A stretch of DNA of 64,000 nucleotides from Lycorma delicatula. Its lineage: Eukaryota > Arthropoda > Insecta > Hemiptera > Fulgoridae. Shown here one piece after another: positions 22,712-35,193 of this stretch; the stretch's first letter is position 1; the number at the start of each line of letters is the position of its first letter. The DNA lies in assembly GCF_047948215.1 (NCBI RefSeq), contig NC_134465.1:12252522-12316521 (forward strand), read 5' to 3'. The notes under the pieces are model-generated. The model worked only from the letters and a program-made list of their open reading frames with translations. It did not search any database and was not told the DNA's origin. A program made the translations under genes and the position numbers.

Positions 22712-24030
22712 ATATATACAACACTTTCAAAACTTTTTACCGTTCAAAATTGAAAAAAATAAATTAGTAATTCCTCTTAAAATGATCTGTTTTTGGGTAC
22801 AAGACCACTCACTGCTTACGGTGAACTGTATGCCTCTTTTGAAACTAGTTGTGAAAAAATGAAATTCATCATACAATTTTAGTTAGGGTTGTCGTAGCCC
22901 AATTTTTTTTACGTCAAAAATTTTATTTTTCAACACCCTTTAAAATGATATTTTAAAATGTCACAAACCTATTCTCTCTATTTAAACTTGAGTTGTTTCC
23001 CTAAGATGCTTGAAGTACATCGGTCTCATAGCAAAAAAGAGATTGGGTTGAGGTAGCATATTTTTTTAATAAAATAAAATATATAAATATATATATGTAT
23101 GTCATTTAAAAGTCTAGAATGACAGTTAAACAAATATGAATTCAAAGTTGAACCGTATAATATGTTATAAAACATATACATCATTTTAATAATGTAAATT
23201 AACACACTTTCAAATATTATGTATTATATTATTATACTTTAACTTAGTCAAACAAAATACTGCTTATATTTTGTTACTTTGCGACGTAATTTAATTCAGA
23301 TTACGTCATGGTTTAAAGCGATGATTCAGGGAGGGGAAGAAATAAAGGAACATTAATTCATTATTCAAAGTTTATGAAAAGGCTTTAGACTTCGACAAAA
23401 TAATACACGAGTTTTGTTCTGTTATGCAGTGCTTAGTATTTAGGCTTTCTACTCGTTGTTTTATTATTATTATTATTAGAATTAGTAAGACAAGAAGTAT
23501 TTTAGAAAAGAGGGGGAGAAACAAGAACAGTTGGTGAATTAAGAATTATGGTGGAATGAGGAAAAACGAGAAACTGCTCAATTTTCACTCTTTTACTTAC
23601 CCTCCTTATTTCTTCATAACTCTCTCGCTTTTTAGTTCTATAAACTTTCTACCAATTTCCTCCATTCTTTATCAACTGTTTCTTTGTCTAAGTTGTTGAT
23701 GACTAATAATGGAAAAAAAAACCGTAAAAGTGTATGAAAAGGAAGAACAAAGTTCATATGAAAAAAAAATTAAAAGCTTTTTTTTTTACCCATTAAGTCT
23801 ATAATGAAAATACTTTCACGCAAATGGTATTAATTCAAATACATAATGCAAGAGTTATTATCATTATTAAATGTTTTACGAAATTAATTTAATACAATTT
23901 TGTTTTTATATTAATTATTAACTTATCTAAATTAATTCAGGAACAATTCAAGAATAATTTAAATGCGGATAATATATTTTAAATATTATTTATACGTAAA
24001 TATTGATAAAATATAACGAATATTAAGAAC
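22712..24030. other. AT-rich region, no gene seen
   Basis: I see no coding sequence or recognised repeat apart from a short (TTA)n run near 23461. Confidence 0.5.
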
Positions 24031-24690
24031 GTACCAAAATTGTAACGACCAAAGCTCGGAAGAATGAAGAAGACGAGCAAATCTAGGTACTCGGTTGAAG
24101 TTATCCGACCAAATGGAATGGACAAGGAAGCAAACACAGTCAGGATCAATAAGATTCTAAATTTCTATGGCCTGACGAAGAACGTGTACAAAAAGAAATA
24201 GATCTGAAAAATGGGTAAAGAAACAGTTCTCAAGAACGAGTTAGATCAGGCAGTCAGTATACAACGGTAATCCGACCAGAACTTTTATACGCAGCAGAAT
24301 GCGTAGCTCTGAACCAAGGAAAATAGATAAACTGGAACTTGCTGAAGACTAAGGAAACGGTTTGAAATTAAGGAAAAATTAGGAAATTTAAGCGTAGACT
24401 GGCAATCTAAGGACATTGACAAGAATGGATAAAAACACGATTACGAAGAGAATTCTTAGGAAGAAAAGTTTAATGCAGAAAAAGACGAACGGTTCAAGTA
24501 AGTTAAAAAGGACATAAAGGTAGCAAACATAAACGTGAAAGATTTAAAAGACGTAAGGGTGCTTTTGGTTTGTCTGGCATTTCTCCCACCACCATCCAAT
24601 TCGGTTGCCCTAAAGCATAAAACCGAATGTCCGTACCTCAAACGGCTACTGTTCCAAAACGGTTTAGCGACCAATATCCTAATTAGCTCC
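24030..24690 (+). pseudogene. LINE C-terminal remnant, third lineage
   Basis: Broken frames give TTVIRPELLYAAECVAL, then a RMDKNTITKRILRKK-like block, then NINVKDLKD. This order is found at the C-terminus of a LINE ORF2 after the reverse transcriptase. Multiple stops are present. It is unrelated at this resolution to the main RTE-like copies. Confidence 0.55.
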
Positions 24691-24889
24691 TAGAACTTAA
24701 CTAACTGCGTGAGCGGAATAAGCGTGGTGCCCTACACCACTCGTTGCGTGTCCCATCGCTCACTTGTCATATATTACTAAAATGAGTAGGCGCACCACGT
24801 CTACATACTAAAATATATGACTTTTTAATAAATTAAAATTTATTTCGTCAAGGACAGGAATTTGCTGCCACACCTGAATGATCACTGAA

Positions 24890-25380
24890 TGTCAGCAAGT
24901 AGCTGTCTACCGTATTATAGCGTTTGGAGAAATATTTGACCGATGATCAGCAATTTTTCCAGGGTAGCTTCCTACAGCAAGCGGTAGGAGTCTTATATCC
25001 CTTAAACTACTGATGCCGGTTGAACAGAGCAACGTCATCAAGGAATTCCCACACGGTCCGACAATGCGGCTCACGCCACATTGACTCGTCCCTTATGAGT
25101 GGCCAATTTTCTCCTTGACCTCTAAATTCCAGGGTGGCCGAGTTCTGTCCAAGCTGGGCAGTCGAACATCATGTGTTCGTTCGATTGGACCTCCCCGCAG
25201 ACGCATAGCTCATCAGCTTTCAAGTGGTACCGAAACAAACATTGGTTCAAACTCGCGTGGTTGGAGAGCACTTGGGCTCCCGTTCTCCTTAAAAACGAAC
25301 TAGAAGCGTACCATCTCCTCCAGTCCTGTGTAAATCTATATAAAGAGTGCTTTTTTCGTCTACATTTTCTACATCAATAA
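24890..25380 (-). pseudogene. LINE ORF2 C-terminal fragment (I/Jockey/R1-like)
   Basis: On the minus strand a frame reads RRTGAQVLSNHASLNQCLFR, then LCVCGEVQSNEHMMFDCPAW. The C-x-C-x(8)-H-x(4)-C finger is the usual end of ORF2 in several LINE clades. Stops follow. The plus-strand frames here are shadows. Confidence 0.6.
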
Positions 25381-25570
25381 ACTCTTAAACCACTATAAAA
25401 AGATGTTGCCCATCCACTCCGATGATCTGTGACACCAAAAAAAAATATTTTTTTAATTTAAAAAAAAAATTAAATTTATTTTATATTTAAATCCATCTCG
25501 CAAGTTACCCATAACATTTAAAATGTAAAAATCTTAATTTTGTAATAGTACTTAATCTTATACAATATAC
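25380..25570. other. AT-rich spacer
   Basis: Nothing recognised. Confidence 0.4.
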
Positions 25571-26300
25571 TCCTTATACAATCAGGGGTACTTCAAGGAA
25601 GCGTTCTCGAACCCATCTTGTATGTTCTGTTTACGGCTGACTTGCCAATAACGGCAGATACCACAGTTGCAACGTTTGCTGACGATACTGTATTCTTGCT
25701 GTCCACGAAGAAAATCCGACTACTAAATCTCGTTTTATTCAAGATTATATCACTATCCTCGAATCGTGGCTTACATGTTGGAAAATATAAATAAACGAAA
25801 CAAAATCAAACCACGTCACGTTCCCCCCTTCGTAAGGAACACTGTCCTCCTGTTTCTACCTTCAATGTTTCGATTCCGAGATCTCAAAACTGTAAATATT
25901 TGAGTTTTCATCTTGATCGACGACTTACTTGGGCGAATATATCACTTCTAAGCGGAAACAGTTGGATCTTAAGTTTAAACACATGTACTGGCTGGTGGGA
26001 GATAAATCTCGGCTTTCAGCAGAAAGTAAATTATTGATTTACAAATCCGTTTTGAAGCCTGTTTGAACTTACGGGCTTGAATTGTGGGATAGAGCGTGCA
26101 ACTCCAGTATTGATATACTTGAACGCTACCAAACAAAAGCACTAAGGAAAATGCTCAACGTACCCTGGTACATAAGCAATAGCCTTATTTTAAGTTGTGA
26201 ACCGTTCGGCAGGAAATCTCTCTGGTCAGCCTACGGTATCAAAATCGTTTGGATCGGCACCCGAATTTTTTGGCGGTTAATTTATTAGAAAACAGTGAAT
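25570..26300 (+). pseudogene. Jockey-like LINE reverse-transcriptase fragment
   Basis: Broken frames encode GVLQGSVLEPILYVLFTADL followed by TFADDTVFLLS, the RT palm motifs with catalytic DD. Then come CKYLSFHLDRRLTW, a TYG-type block, and a C-terminal stretch including LERYQTKALRKMLNVPWYIS (26110-26170), in the order of Jockey-clade ORF2. Stops and frameshifts are frequent. Both ends are lost. Confidence 0.75.
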
Positions 26301-27330
26301 TTTCAAGATTGCTAAGCAACATTATTCTTGGTTTTCCTTATCGCTTCAATTAGGTGACTTTATGGTCTGGCTGTACGGAGTGCTCATCTATTCAATTAAG
26401 TCACAAGCCGCTGGGTCTGTAGCAACTCAATATTAATTCAAATACATCTTATTTAATTATTGTTCTATGAACAGATTGTAAGGTCGCTGTCATTATATAT
26501 ATATATATATATATATATAATAAAAAAAAAACCTTACTCTATAATATTTCTTGAAAAAAGGATTTGCCAAAAATTTTCATTGCCTTCCTAAAAAAAAATA
26601 TATCTTTGTTTATTTTGAATTACGACTGATTTATATATATATATATATTTTAATAGGTTCTTTTTATAAATTTATTATTTAATATGTCTTTACTTTTTAT
26701 TTTTAAATTTTTTTGGAAACTTTCAAAATTAAAAAAAAATTTGCAATTTATTAGAGCTTGAATTTGAAATGACTAAAACATTCTGGCGTAGCCAGAAAGT
26801 TCTTTTCAAAAATCAATCGACCAGCTAAGCCCCGGTCAAGTTATGCAATTCATTACCGGGTTTTTTATAACATTCTTCCAAAAATTTCTCTCCTCTTCTG
26901 TCCTTCTAAAAACATCTTTATTTCGAATTTATCCTTATAATTCATATCAACGGATTATGTTTTACTCTCTTTTTTATCTATTATTCATGTTTTACTAATA
27001 TAAGGAAAGATATTTCAAAGAATTAAAAAAAAATTATTACATCAATACCTGATACAAGCACATTTCTTTACGGTTATGAGTGCTTTTTTTCTTAACCTAG
27101 TCTGCTTTTGATGACAGGCTTACGTAGTTCATCCTTTGTAAATTTATAATCTATCATAATTCTATAATTTCTGACATATTACGTTATCCTGTCATAATAC
27201 TTCATTCCCTAAATCCCCGTTTGTATCACATTTCATTACATATTTTATAAAACCACATTAGTTAAACTTTTTAAGTTAATTTTCTGAACACCAAACTATT
27301 GTGTACTTTTATATATATTATTTTTTTTTT
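26300..27330. repeat. AT-rich region with (TA)n tracts
   Basis: TA runs lie at about 26494-26518 and 26632-26648. No gene is seen. Confidence 0.6.
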
Positions 27331-27339
27331 TTTTTTATG

Positions 27340-27460
27340 ATTTCGCCACAAAGCTTGAAGCTTGTGCATGGGAATATGAAAACAGAATTTTGTAGCGTAT
27401 GAAAAATACCATGCCTGACCGGAATTCGAACCAGCGTCCTATGAATGAAAGGTAAGGAAA
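27340..27460 (-). mobile_element. SINE2, degraded partial copy
   Basis: The GTATGAAAAATACCATGCCT stretch and CCGGAATTCGAACCAGCG match the complement of the SINE2 box B region. Both ends are decayed. Confidence 0.5.
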
Positions 27461-27839
27461 TCGGCGTTCCATTATGTTATTTATAAATTTCTTATTAAAG
27501 TAAAATTATAAGATATATGTTTTTAATTTATTTATTTAAAAAAAATTAATATTACGTTAATCATGTTTTTTTTCTGGTAAAAATCTGTGAGGACTGTATA
27601 CCATAATTGTTAAAATTCAATTAAATTTACTTAAAATTCAACCAATAATAATAATAAACAGAATATTCAAGGTAAATGTCGGTCATGGCAGTACGGTTAG
27701 GATTTCATCTTACGTCCAAAAAATTCCGGTTTTGAATCCTGATATTGTTTAATATCTTTAAACGTGCTACAAAATTTCAATTCTGTATTTCCAAGTGAAA
27801 GCTTTAAGTTTATATAATAAATTAAAATAAAAAATATAC

Positions 27840-28150
27840 AGAGTGTTTCGGTGAGTTTATGCCATACATTATATATTCGTTTCTTCGAAATAATCTAAAA
27901 ATTTCATATAAACATAGGCCTGGAGATGCTTTGTTTTGGAGTTACAGATAACAAAAGATTTTTATCCAGATTTGTGTTTTAAAGAGAAAATAATTCTATA
28001 CTAAAACCTCTATGGATACAACTTATTCAATAAAATTAGTGATTTTAAAGGCAATTTATATGAAGAAATGAAAAGAAAACTGGATCCTAGAACTGAACTA
28101 GTTTCTGACAAAATTGTTGTTAAATCCAAAAAAATGTTGAACTAAATGCG
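27840..28150 (+). repeat. Repeat G copy 2
   Basis: Shares ordered blocks with 3240-3480 (GAGATGCTTTGTTTTGGAGT, CTGGATCCTAGAACTGAAC). Non-coding and unclassified. Confidence 0.5.
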
Positions 28151-28431
28151 AGCTTTTTTAGGTTTAGCTTAAATTTATTTTGTTAAATTTTCAAAATGAA
28201 ATAAAGATTCAATACTATTTTTTTAGAGAATAACCACTCTGAAAAAATTGATTTACTATAGTCGTTCTGAAAGTTCTATTTTTTAAATTTCTCTTGACAT
28301 TTTCTGAAAAAAAATTTATAAAATTGAGCTGTTACAAAATACTTTAGTTTAAAAGGTTTAACTCCGATCGACATACATAAAAAAAGATTAGATTACACTT
28401 TAAAGAATTCTCCCCTTCGTTTTGAACATCC

Positions 28432-28690
28432 TGACCCCCGTAGGGAAGACACCCATTTTGTGACAACCCCGGTCGCCACACCATTCCCTCCGTTTCTAGC
28501 TCTGACAGGCTTTACCGGAGGTTGTATTTAGACCCTTTAAACTTGATAACACAACACAGTCATCAGTTTGGTCTCTGTCAGGATTCCACCGATGCAAATA
28601 CTTCGGCAGATATTTTCATCAGTGTATTTACACAACATACTATCGCCTTCGTATGGCATCTTCCAACCACGACCATCTACCGTAACTTGT
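28432..28690. mobile_element. Retroposon F, copy 2
   Basis: Similar over its length to 10841-11095 (CCCCGTAGGGAAGACACCCA, GGTCGCCACACCATTCC, CAGGATTCCACCGATG). I found no clear TSD here. Confidence 0.55.
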
Positions 28691-28899
28691 AACCCTCAAC
28701 TATCAAATTAACCGATTCGCAGAAGCACGTCTTCCTCTAAGACCGAAGGTTTTACACAAAACCTCTTTCTATACCTGACTTCAATTAGACTATGCACTCA
28801 GATTATTACTTTATTAAGTCTTTAAACATCAAAAATACTTTTCTCATACCAACAAAAGAAAAATTACAAAATTACGAAAATTTTGTCCTACAATTCAAT

Positions 28900-29700
28900 T
28901 TACTCAAAGTCCTCTTGATTTGCAGTAAAAATGTGAGCTGATGAATTTAAACGTAGTTGCACATTCATTCAACGTGATGAACGCTCGGGACTCCCGAAAA
29001 CTGCTACGATCGACGAAATCGTTAAAAAAATCTACACGTATCAAATGATCAATTTTTGAAGGTACGCAAGGTTGGTAAAACACCTTGATGGACAGCAACC
29101 ACCAAATTTTACATAATGTTTTGGATATGTAAAAGCTTTTCGCTCGATTTTTGTCGCATTTGTTACCAATCGACCGAAAATGTATTCGACTGAACAATTA
29201 TCAAAGATGTTTTAGACTTATTTATTTTTAAAAAATTCTGTCGAGTTTCTTCGGCGTTCTATAACATTAGATGAAAGATGGATTGACCATTAAACATCGC
29301 AGACCAAATAGTAGGTGAAAGTCACGGTTACCGGTTTTATAGGATTCTCGTGATGCGATGATTTACCTGAAAAAAAAGCAGGCCGGGGAGTATTAACGTA
29401 CATTGCTGGATAAATTTAAAGATCCTATTCAGGCTAAATGTCCACATCTGGCCAAAAAGAAGCTGGTCTTTCGCCACGATAATGCGCTGTATTATCCAGA
29501 TTTCGCTCCCAAAAATTACTTTCTCTTCTAAACCTACCGGAAGATATGGTTCGATGAACGAAGATTCATTCTAAATAATAAAGTCAAAGCTGACACAACC
29601 GATTTATTTTCAGACTTGAAAAATCGCATTGTACTGAGAATAAAAAAAGATGAAAAGTCATTTTGATGTAAGTGTATTCAATTCAATGGTGAACACATAC
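28900..29700 (+). pseudogene. Mariner transposase, heavily decayed
   Basis: Plus-strand frames carry mariner landmarks in order: DERSGLPKT linker, a FLRRSITLDERWIDH block around the first catalytic Asp (about 29255), KKKLVFRHDNAL-like text around the second (about 29470), and a shortened PDFAPKNYFLF at about 29500. Between the second and third catalytic positions there is an internal deletion, and the third Asp has become Asn. A C-terminal trace (EDMVR) and many stops follow. The minus-strand frame at 28904-29197 is a shadow. Confidence 0.7.
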
Positions 29701-29817
29701 ATTTTGTTTTTTTTAAATTTGAAAATCTTGTGTTTTCTATTTGTCACTGCGACCTTAGAATTAAAGTAAATAAAAATGAAATAAAATTTGTATAAATATA
29801 TTTATAAAAATAATAAA

Positions 29818-30163
29818 GGTTCAAGTTACCGACAATAGTGAATGTTAAATTATTCAAGCGCTTTCTGATTTTGTTCGTCCATCATCAAGAATAATCGATT
29901 AATTATAAAATTTACAATTGTGCATTTAAATAATTGAATTTTGAATTTAAAATGATATAACATTTCTTATATTATTTGTCAAATAATATATGACAACCAA
30001 TTGTTATGAATATACAAATTTTATTCCATTTTAATTTCTATTCTACTATTTAAATGGAAAACTGTACATTTTTTATTACTCGATTACTCCTGATGATGCA
30101 CGAATAAAATCCGAAAGCGCTTGAATAATTTAACATTCACTATTGTTGGTAACTTGAACCCTT
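29818..30163. repeat. Short element with 70-bp inverted repeats
   Basis: GGTTCAAGTTACCGACAATA begins the left arm at 29818. Its near-perfect complement (TTGTTGGTAACTTGAACC) ends the right arm near 30163. Arms extend about 70 bp each, to CCATCATCAAG and CTGATGATG respectively. The 200-bp spacer is AT-rich and non-coding. It could be a MITE or the paired termini of a Penelope-like or other element. Confidence 0.7.
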
Positions 30164-30342
30164 TTTTTTATAGTTTATACGAAATACCAACGGTGCCATG
30201 CTAAGAAAATTTACCTGAAAATTATATTTTTTTTTTAATACTAAAATTAACAAGAAAAAAAAGAAAAAAAGTTGAACCATTTGCACAATAAATGAGGTAA
30301 ACCTACTTCCTTCAAAATATTTTTATAACAACACGAAATTAT

Positions 30343-30450
30343 TATTTAGCCTTTCATCCGGAGATTCTGGTTTCAAATCCCGGACAGGCATGGCATTTTT
30401 CATACGCTAAAATTTCTATTCTCATAGGGTAAAATGACCAAAACAGACAA
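30343..30450 (+). mobile_element. SINE2 fragment
   Basis: GCCTTTCATCCGGAGATTCT, followed by GGACAGGCATGGCATTTTT, matches the SINE2 box B region and body. The head is missing. Confidence 0.6.
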
Positions 30451-30779
30451 CCGTCAACTCAAAAAAAAATCATTTAAATAATTAAATACACCATTTTATT
30501 AATTTACTGTTGTTATTAATTTGCTTCTCGAAACGTTCGACTACAGCGTCAATATAAACTCCAATGCGACGATTAAAGGATGCAACTGTCTTCTACAAAA
30601 TTCTTGGCGGTAAACAAAATTCTGTGTAAATTTTCACATCGTTTGAACATAATGCCCAGCCTTGCTCGTAGTCCTCCTCTGCAAATCCAGCTGTTTGAAA
30701 ATATTACATTGATATGGTAAAAACACTAATTTTAATAAAAAATGTGTCCGAAAACGTTTGTATAACATTATTTGACCTT

Positions 30780-30975
30780 TAGAGCCGAAATCTGGGCGAA
30801 ATCTTTCACTAGCCGTAACTCGTAAGCAAACCGTATCCCAACCTACGATTGTGTAAAGTTATTTCATTATTATGAGAGGAATTTACCTATAAAGTATGGC
30901 CGAAATTTTCTGAAACTTCATAACTTTTTCACGAAAATTTTCCAGTTCGTGGTGTGAACTACTATAAAGTTTGTA
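30780..30975 (-). repeat. Repeat G copy 3
   Basis: In reverse complement this shares AAAGATTTCGCCCAGATTT and AGTTACGG blocks with the other repeat G copies. Confidence 0.4.
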
Positions 30976-31980
30976 TACGGGGTTATATACTTTTAATATT
31001 TCAAATGACAATATACATTGTTTGTTTCTTTTAAAGATTGTTTACATCAAAAGAAACAATAACTTATTTTGTGAATTTAAGAATTTTTTTCAGTTAAAAA
31101 GAATGAAATGATAGAGACACAAACAGCCGCTAAATTCAAGTACGGTCTTGAAATCAAAATTTTTAAATTAAATCCTTTATAAATTTCCTGCAATACATTA
31201 AAGATGGAGGTACAATTAAAGAAATACATGTAAAAACAAATGAACCTAATGAGAGGGATGGAAGTAAATAAAAACGAAAATAAAGGGAGACGAGAAGGAA
31301 TGAAATCGGAAAGCTAAAGTCAAAAAGAATTATAAGAATGAGGAGCAAGATTGAAAGAAAAGGATAAGGGAAAAAATGGAGATAAACGTAAAGAATTCAA
31401 TAAATTTCACTCCTTTTTTCTTTAAAATTACATTTTTTTGATAACAGTACAAGTAAATTTATCGCAACTAAAAGTTCTGCACATTATAAATGCAGATAAA
31501 GAATAAAAGTAAAACAAAAATGGAAAGAGAGATGAGAAACAGCATGAGATTTACGGTGAATATATACGGTAACGAACCCTGGAAGCAGTCGCACTTTGAG
31601 AATTTTGTAATTTAGGTAGTAAAATGTCAAAGGAAACTGAAGTAAGGAAAACATCAAAAGAAAATCTACTGCGAACAAAAATTGCTTCAACATAGAAAAG
31701 AAGTTTGTTCCGACAAAGTATAAAATGTTTATAAATTAAAAATAAAAGTTTTTATTAAAACATTTTGAATCAGTGGTATAGGAAAAAAAATCATGTTCTC
31801 AAAAACAATTAAATAAAACAGATAAACTTGAAAATTAATTTAATTTCAATATGAAAAGGTTTTAAGGAGAGTCAAAGAAGTTTATTGAATTATTTTCTAA
31901 AAAAAAATATTAGATTAACGGATCAAAATTATGGGAACAATTAATTCGGTAGTACAAACTGAAAGAAAATTCATTAGAAA
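30975..31980. other. AT-rich region, no gene seen
   Basis: The two short frames here (31163-31348 and 31484-31693, minus) are low-complexity, hydrophobic and without family features. Confidence 0.4.
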
Positions 31981-31982
31981 AA

Positions 31983-32880
31983 TCTGACAATGCAATTGTA
32001 GTACTTTCCCATCACGAAAGTCCTACAACTGTGGGTTGTTTCTGATGTACGGCTTACACACTTACACACACCTTAATTTAAAAAATGATCATTTTATTCA
32101 AATATAATTTTTTTTTCGTTTATCTAATTCAAAGATTCTAACTAAAGCGCGCGTGCGCATACCGTATTTAATTCGCGCAGTACTGGCGGAGTACTGTGAC
32201 GGTACTAGTGACGACAGTAGACACTAACTAAACCGATGTAATTTCACAACTTAAAAATCACAAATTTCGCCTGTACGGTCGGCAGATTGGTGTAGCCGCA
32301 AGGCTTAAATGTACCGAGTACCGAGTCGACAGGGCGATCGAATTCAAGACCCGGCCAGACCAAGTTACATTTTTACACTGTAAATATTATTAATTTATTT
32401 ATATCTACCGCTCACCTGTGACGTCACAACATACGGACGACTAGAACAGAATTTTTTGGGATGGGATGCGATTTTACAAAAATATTTGTTTGCAGATATT
32501 GTTATTTTTTTATTTTTAATAAATGCGCCTAAGAAAAATACGACCTACATTAGGCGAAATCTCGATATACTGAGGGTGATCTTACTTTACAGCCTCACCT
32601 CCTTGATCTTTTGAAAATTTAATGGTATCAATGCCCCATATGTAGAAGTAATCTGACCAAGTTTGGTCAAAATCGGTGCACTAGTTCTGGAGATATAAGG
32701 TGATTTAGACGCCAACACCGAACACGTACATACGAACATTAACATTTGGTTTTTTTGGGTTCCTTAGGTGTCAAAACGTTAAGATTCAGTGAAAACCGCA
32801 TTTGCCCAAATTGGACCGATTACAATACTTTCCCTTCTACAGCTATAGCTCTGCTGTAGCTCAATCTAGACAGGAAAGTA
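31983..32880 (+). repeat. Repeat A, copy 3
   Basis: Starts CTGACAATGCAATTGTAGTA, has a short hairpin (GTACTTTCCCATCACGAAAG) and ends TCTAGACAGGAAAGT. All the internal repeat A landmarks are present. Confidence 0.75.
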
Positions 32881-33083
32881 ACAATTTAAATGACCTAAAA
32901 GATTAAGTAAATATGCAGAACGAGAAAGTAATTTGAGATTAAAATGCTACGTAAAACGGAAAGACAATGAGAAATATACTATTTCAGACAAACGACCACC
33001 ATCAAAAACTTTAACCTGGTATATTGCTTCTGAATACCAAAATTATAAATTGATAGGGTAAATTGGTTTCGCCTATCGATCCA

Positions 33084-33811
33084 TATACGATTGTTATTTT
33101 TTTCAAGGTTCGATCGGTCACGAAATTAAAATCACAGTGAAAATAAAAAATTTGTTATTTGTAACAAGTACTTACATAGTTACGCTATTACTCTACATAG
33201 TCGCCACTCCGATTTAGACATATGTCGTAGCGTGGTACCAATTTTCCAATACCCTCGTCATAGAATGGAGCCGCCTGTGTTTTCAGCCGTGTTTCTACGC
33301 CAGTCTGCAGCTCGATGTCTGTACCGAAACGTTGTCCTCCTAGCCGGCGCTTCATGCGAGCAAAGAGGTAAAAATCGGATGGAGCCAAGTCCGGGCTGTA
33401 TGGTGGGTGGTCAAACACTTCCCAACGAAAACGCTGCAGGAGCTTCTTTGTTACAGTGTGCGGCCGAGCATTGTCATGGAGAAAGACAATACCTGATGAC
33501 AACATTCCTCTTTGCTTATTCTGAATTGTGGATTTTTCACAAAGTGAATGAATGGAGGACAAAATTTTGGCACAGACATCCAGCTGCAGACCGGCGCAGA
33601 AACATGGCTGAAAACATAGGCGGCTCCGTTCTATGACGAGGGTATTGTAAAGTTGGTACCACGCTATGACAAATGTCTAAATCGGAGTGGCGACTATGTA
33701 GAGAAATTGCGTAACTCTGTAAGTACTTGTTTCAAATAAAATTTTCTTTATTTTCACTGTGGTTTTAATTTCGTGACCGATCGGACCTTGAAAAAAAATA
33801 ACCCTCGTATA
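33084..33811. mobile_element. Palindromic mariner with two 3' ends
   Basis: Both ends are the 3' end of the same mariner, in opposite orientation. The left arm (33084 to about 33340) carries the transposase C-terminus on the minus strand; the right arm (about 33558-33811) carries it on the plus strand. Both end in a TATACGA terminal repeat. Between them a minus-strand frame (33562-33188) encodes SSGIVFLHDNARPHTV, then YSPDLAPSDFYLF with the second and third catalytic Asp. The 5' half, including the DNA-binding domain and first Asp, is absent. Confidence 0.8.
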
Positions 33812-35190
33812 TTGCATTATAAACATGATGTATCAAGGAAATTCTGATGTACTTGAACTCAAGAATTACATGAATGAGACTCCTGGAATATCTAACTAAA
33901 AAAAAGTTGGTCAAATATATTAGATCCGTGCCAAGATTTTATAGATCTGTAGGGTTAATGAAATTTTGTATTGTTGGTTAGTCGATTCTATTTCGTAAAA
34001 ACAAAAATAAAAATAAAATCCATTGATTTTAAACTATGAGCCTATGACTTGCTAAACAACTGAAAAAAAAAAAAAACACTAAGACTGTTGACTCTCCTGC
34101 TTCAAATGGGTATTGTAAAGTCATCTTCAAGGTTAATTTTCCAGAATCCGGTGTTTATCTGAATAAATAATTTGCAGAGTGATTATGATCTATTCTGTGT
34201 TTTGGTAATTTCTGTTTCTGGGAATTCATTAGCTCAATAAAAATCATATGTTTTATAAAATCCAAATAAACAGAATCTTTCATAAGTTTAACAACTTTCA
34301 GAGGTTAAGTATGTTATACAAGGCATCAGATTTAGGGAGAATTAATTCCAAGTTTGCGGTTGTGGTGTTATCACCACAACCTCAAACGTCTAGTAGTGCG
34401 AAGTACGACCAGATAACCCCGTCGGTTTTCAAACCACTGCCATTTCCATTCATATTCTTATGTAATTTCAGTTCCCTCACAATATCACATGTCTCCTAAT
34501 CACTTCTTTCCGCCAAATTAAACCGAACAGCTTTCTCACTTCATAATACGTTGCTCATACAAAATATTATTGTTTAATACCTAAATGATTTTTACGCATT
34601 TATATTAATTCGTCTACACTCCTGTTCTGTTCCCCGTTTATTTATACCTAACAAAACAATTAAGGAATAAATATTAAAAAAAGAGAAGAAAGTAGAATTA
34701 ACAAATCACTACCAGTAACCGACAATGTAAACCTCATACATAAAAGTTAATGTTAACTGAGTTGTTTTAACCGATGCTAAAACAAATTCCGTTGCCAAGT
34801 GTGTTATTCACCATTAGATTATCCTCCATTCTTTTTTTTTAAATTCCTTCTTTTCCCTACTATCTTGTTTTTCTTTTAAACAAACATTTCTACATTCTTG
34901 AAATAATTTCCGTTTGTTTTTTTGTGAACAATGTTTTAATCAGAAAATATTTTAGAGAATATAAATTTTAAAACGAAAAATAAAGAATAAATAAACGAAA
35001 TAAGAAATAAATAAATCAATTAATAATAATTGATTTTCTTCTTCTTATTATAACAGTTTTTACTCTTCAAAAAAGTTTACGGAATGGGTAAAAAAGTAAA
35101 TACGCGTATATTCTAGCAGAAAAAAATTTTTCTTTTCTTTTTTTTTGTTTAAACATATATTGATAAATTCAAGAAAGTTAAGAAAAGTAA
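33812..35190. other. No gene seen
   Basis: The frame at 34248-34499 has no family features. No repeat was recognised. Confidence 0.4.
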
Positions 35191-35193
35191 AGT

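Larger units (their letters stand above)
20946..22712 (-). pseudogene. DUF4817-type transposon with three retroposon insertions
   Basis: On the minus strand the N-terminus (MHYSIQERIAVVEAYIRSGS, then VFVEKFPNY) reads from 21930. LQLKETDKPKRLNYCNWILE follows to about 21520, and after an internal deletion the C-terminus (CDFFLWSYLKERIYASNPYN) reads from 21295. Short terminal repeats face each other: GAGCAACATAAAACCG near 20948 and the complement of GAGCTACATAAAACCG near 22700. The central catalytic region is missing. Insertions lie at 21299-21521, 21949-22203 and 22218-22514. Confidence 0.8.

Noticed and set aside
27660..27800. Additional SINE2 copy
   Set aside because: Some words resemble a tRNA-like head, but the order does not match SINE2 and no tail is visible.
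30085..30125. Hammerhead ribozyme core
   Set aside because: CTGATGA and GAAA are present in the inverted-repeat element, but the intervening bases do not form the required stem in either arm.
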